The notes beneath the pieces were generated by a model, which was not told the DNA's origin, searched no databases, and was given only the letters and a program-made list of their open reading frames with translations. From Solirubrobacter sp963837485 (GTDB taxonomy: Bacteria > Actinomycetota > Thermoleophilia > Solirubrobacterales > Solirubrobacteraceae), in NCBI GenBank assembly GCA_963837485.1, contig CAWINP010000008.1, positions 124,001 to 188,000 of the forward strand: 64,000 bases of DNA. Direction: 5' to 3'. Of the stretch, positions 61,460 to 64,000 are shown one piece after another (position 1 is the stretch's first letter; every line of letters starts with the position of its first letter). The position numbers were made by a program, and so were the translations under genes.

Positions 61460-62347
61460 ATGACCGACGATGGAGGCCTGCGGATCGGCGAGCTGAGCAA
61501 GCGCGCCGGGGTCAGCCCCGCCCTGCTGCGGGCGTGGGAGCGCCGCTACGGGCTCGTTCGCCCCAATCGCTCAGCCGGCGGCCTGCGCCTCTACTCGCCC
61601 GCAGACGTCGAGCGTGTCCGACTCATGCGAGAGCACCTCGCCGAAGGACTGGCCGCGGCCGAGGCGGCGTCCCTCGCGTCGCGCGCCGTCGTCGGCGAAG
61701 CAGCGGCCCCGGCCGCGCTGCATCCGGCGGTGCTAAGCGACGATCTCGCCGACGCGCTCGACCGGTTCGACGAGCCGCGCGCGCAGTCGATCCTCGACCG
61801 GCTGCTCGCCGTGACGACCGTCGACACGCTGCTCAGGGACGTCGTCCTGCCGTATCTGCACGAACTGGGAGAGCGCTGGACGCGCGGTGACGCGTCCATC
61901 GCCCAGGAGCACTTCGCCTCCAGCGTGCTGCGCGGGCGGCTGCTCGGCCTGGCCCGCGGGTGGGGGCAGGGACTGGGCCCGGCGGCGGTGCTCGCCTGCC
62001 TGCCGGGGGAGCAGCACGACCTCGGCCTGATCACGTTCGGGCTCGCCCTGCGTGCACGTGGCTGGCGCATCGTCTATCTCGGCACCGACACACCGATCGA
62101 GACGGTCGAGGAGGTGAGCCGCCGTCTCGACCCGAGTCTCGTCGTCCTGGTCGCCGTCAATAACGACCGCGTGCAGCCGGTCCTCGCGCAGCTGCGTGCG
62201 CTCGCCGGCCGCCACCAACTCGCACTCGGCGGCGGCGCGGCTGCGAACGGCGCGCTGGAGCCCAGCGGCGTCCTCGAACTGTCCGGTGACCCGATCGCCG
62301 AGGCCGCGCGCGTCACCACGCTCGTCCAGGAACGCGCGCGGCAATGA
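61460..62347 (+). CDS. MerR-family B12-dependent photoreceptor regulator (CarH-like)
   Basis: A 295-aa protein. N-terminal MerR winged helix (about 6-75, IGELSKRAGVSPALLRAWER), a helical domain with Trp140 then Glu150-His151 in the CarH order (W-x9-EH), and a cobalamin-binding domain with E184-x-H186 in PGEQHDLG. All of these are offset by exactly +9 from CarH residues W131, E141, H142, E175 and H177. It probably binds adenosylcobalamin and represses in the dark. The His at the CarH 132 position is Thr141. It lies divergent from the heliorhodopsin gene set. Confidence 0.85.
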   Translation: MTDDGGLRIGELSKRAGVSPALLRAWERRYGLVRPNRSAGGLRLYSPADVERVRLMREHLAEGLAAAEAASLASRAVVGEAAAPAALHPAVLSDDLADALDRFDEPRAQSILDRLLAVTTVDTLLRDVVLPYLHELGERWTRGDASIAQEHFASSVLRGRLLGLARGWGQGLGPAAVLACLPGEQHDLGLITFGLALRARGWRIVYLGTDTPIETVEEVSRRLDPSLVVLVAVNNDRVQPVLAQLRALAGRHQLALGGGAAANGALEPSGVLELSGDPIAEAARVTTLVQERARQ

Positions 62348-62654
62348 CGATCACGCTGATACGGCGATCCGACGCGCTCGGCTCAGCGCCGGCGCACAAC
62401 GGGCTCGCGGCGGCGACGAACGTGCTCCGACCGTTCCCGCTCACGAACCCTGCTGATCGCCTATGGTCGCCGGCCCGCTCGTGGAGGGCTTCTCGTCGCA
62501 CACCACGGCCACCGGCGGCCCGGGAGGCGGAGCTCCGCGACGGACAAGCCCGATGCGCTTCATGGACGCGCTTCGCAAGGCACGCGACGACGGCCCCGCG
62601 CTATCGCAGACGCCTCGAAGGAGAAGCGACGACGTCCGCCCGCGCGCCGCGGGC
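62348..62654. other. Region with only a weak frame
   Basis: 307 bases between the regulator and the receiver gene. A plus-strand frame at 62463-62696 (MVAGPLVEGFSSHTTATGGP) has some third-position GC bias but no domain and overlaps the receiver gene. Confidence 0.35.
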
Positions 62655-63026
62655 TCAAGCAGACGGCCAGAACCGGCCCAAATCCACCAGGGCTAGATGC
62701 TCCTTCCGGATGAATCCTCGCGCGCCGCAGGACTCGATCCGCTTCGGAAAGTGCTCGTAGTTCTCCTCACTGGTGAGGACAATCACAAGGTGGGGACGGA
62801 GGCGGGTCACGGCGTCACAGACCGCGAAGCCGTCGTCGTCCCCAAGATGGACGTCGACCAACATGGCGTCCGGCTCATGGCGCTGTACGGCCTCCACCGC
62901 ACTGGCGGCACAGCCCGCCTCCGCGACCACGCGGTAGCCGCGCGCCGTGAGCCATTGTCGTGCGGCGTCCCTGAAGATCGCCTCGTCATCCACGATGGCG
63001 ACGTGCACGCGACCGTTGTGTCCCAT
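62655..63026 (-). CDS. Stand-alone response-regulator receiver protein
   Basis: A 123-aa CheY-like receiver with the acidic pair DDE near the start (VHVAIVDDEAIFRDAARQWL), phosphoacceptor Asp in MLVDVHLGDDDGF, Thr in VLTSEE and Lys in GFIRKEHL. No output domain, so it works through a partner. A kinase is not in the window. The GTG inside HVAIVDD is an alternative start. Confidence 0.85.
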   Translation of the reverse strand: MGHNGRVHVAIVDDEAIFRDAARQWLTARGYRVVAEAGCAASAVEAVQRHEPDAMLVDVHLGDDDGFAVCDAVTRLRPHLVIVLTSEENYEHFPKRIESCGARGFIRKEHLALVDLGRFWPSA

Positions 63027-63713
63027 CTCCGCGCCCTTCGGGCTGGGGGTTGCCTCGCTCGCGGTCTGTCCCCCATCGCCGAATCGGAGGCGGAGTCTGT
63101 CTCGGTTCTGTCCTTAAGCCCTCGCGTCGGGTCGCACGCCGCTCAGACCTAGGGCAAGAGAATAACGTCGATTGACCGCTGCGTCACGGGCTTCTGCTGC
63201 TGCTTTCGTCTGCTTCCTGGGCTCGTGCTCAGCCTCGGCGGCGGTGGGCCGGTGGCGCCGGAACGCTCCGCGACGAGCACACCGCGATCAGCTGCCTTCG
63301 GGCCACGACGGCCTGAGGAGTCCGTCGTCACCGGGTAGGCATGAAACGCACGCGCGGCGCGTGATCGACCGGGGTTTCACACTGCTCGTCCGCCACAGCT
63401 CCCGAGGAGTCCGCAGCTGTCCGCGGGTGAGCCCGACGGCGGGAGCGTCGTTTCTCCGTCGTGCAAGTGAGGGGGCGCAGCGCCTCCGGCTCTAGTCTTC
63501 GGCTCCAGCCTTCCGGGGCCCATCCCTAAACGCGACTGCACCGCGCCGCTCGGAAGCTTAGCCCGCGCGCGCCCGTGTAGGCTGCGGCGTCGTCGACTCT
63601 CCAGCAACCGGCGTAGCCGAGGGTGACGTGGGGCGGCTCTCACCGCTCGGGAGGTCCCAGCGACCGTCCCGGCGGGTACTTGACGGCGAGGTGCAGAGAG
63701 GGGCCGCTGAGCG
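63027..63713. other. Region without a supportable gene
   Basis: 687 bases. A hairpin-like GGGGCGCAGCGCCTCC near 63473 is the only structure noted. It separates the receiver gene from the DUF2294 gene and should hold both promoters. Confidence 0.4.
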
Positions 63714-64000
63714 ATGGCTGAAGGCGATCGAAGTTCGCTGGGTGAGATGCGAGCGACGATCTCCAAGGAGATCGTGCGTCTCCAGGCCGAGTACTACGGC
63801 AAGGGGCCGACGAGGGCGAAGACCTACATCGTCGAGGACCTCGTGGTCGTGGTGTTGGAGGAGTCGTTCACGCGCGCGGAGAAGACGCTCGCCGAGCGCG
63901 GCGAGAAGGATGCGATCGAGCACATCCGCCGGCGGTTCCAGCAGCAGATGGCCGACGATTTCACGAGCGTCGTGGAGCAGGCGACCGGCCGCAAGGTCAG
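63714..64000 (+). CDS. DUF2294-family protein, 5' part
   Basis: The first 95 residues of a DUF2294 protein: MRATISKEIVRLQAEYYGKG, then AKTYIVEDLVVVVLEESFTR and EHIRRRFQQQMADDFTSVVE. The family is about 120 aa, so roughly the last quarter is beyond the window. ATG at 63714. Function unknown. Confidence 0.85.
   Translation, partial: MAEGDRSSLGEMRATISKEIVRLQAEYYGKGPTRAKTYIVEDLVVVVLEESFTRAEKTLAERGEKDAIEHIRRRFQQQMADDFTSVVEQATGRKV

Noticed and set aside
62463..62696. Possible 77-aa gene beside the CarH-like regulator
   Set aside because: Low complexity, no family, overlaps the well-supported receiver gene on the other strand.

Overview
The DNA is very GC-rich, uses GTG and TTG starts freely, and carries 4-bp stop/start overlaps, an actinobacterial RskA-type anti-sigma pair, SCO6880- and ArdC-like genes and a heliorhodopsin. 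This points to an Actinomycetota chromosome, most likely class Thermoleophilia (Solirubrobacterales-like). The taxonomic call is inference.

Layout. (1) 1-19.3 kb is ordinary chromosome: an HDOD signalling protein, exonuclease VII (xseA, xseB), a thiolase and 3-hydroxyacyl-CoA dehydrogenase pair sharing a palindromic operator, a CNNM/CorC membrane protein, a cobalamin-binding protein, a rhomboid protease, two sigma/anti-sigma pairs back to back, a fused acyltransferase-glycerol-3-phosphate dehydrogenase, an epimerase and a large GAF-GGDEF-EAL-GAF protein. (2) A tRNA-Thr(TGT) at 19.25 kb marks the start of about 39 kb of accessory DNA, with a tyrosine integrase just inside it. (3) 21-38.7 kb holds small-gene modules, a TPR/DUF429 pair, two IS256-family insertions, an IS3 scrap, remnants of TIGR02391, SCO6880-like and ROK genes, an intact mosaic GH43-like secreted enzyme and a Schlafen-type AlbA_2 protein. 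(4) 38.8-57.3 kb is a plasmid- or ICE-like minus-strand operon: ssb, primase-like, small proteins, parB, ardC. It is broken by two IS110-family copies and by a roughly 9-kb transposon (39301-48340) that splits ardC and is driven by a pair of overlapping tyrosine recombinases. (5) A C-terminal mcrC remnant ends the accessory DNA at about 58.8 kb, where it truncates a short-chain dehydrogenase gene. (6) 59-64 kb is chromosome again: heliorhodopsin, a fasciclin protein, a DUF378 protein and a divergent CarH-like B12 photoreceptor regulator with 11-bp direct repeats at its promoter, then a receiver-domain protein and the start of a DUF2294 gene.

Two things stand out. One is a repeated minus-strand module: a conserved ~33-bp motif, a 55-aa protein, then a DNA-binding protein. 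It occurs beside the integrase and again beside a sigma-factor gene, and the motif alone occurs a third time upstream of ssb. The other is a candidate light-response locus of heliorhodopsin plus CarH-like regulator. Many genes are broken by single-base frameshifts, mostly in accessory DNA but also in a few chromosomal genes, so decay and sequencing indels cannot be separated from sequence alone.
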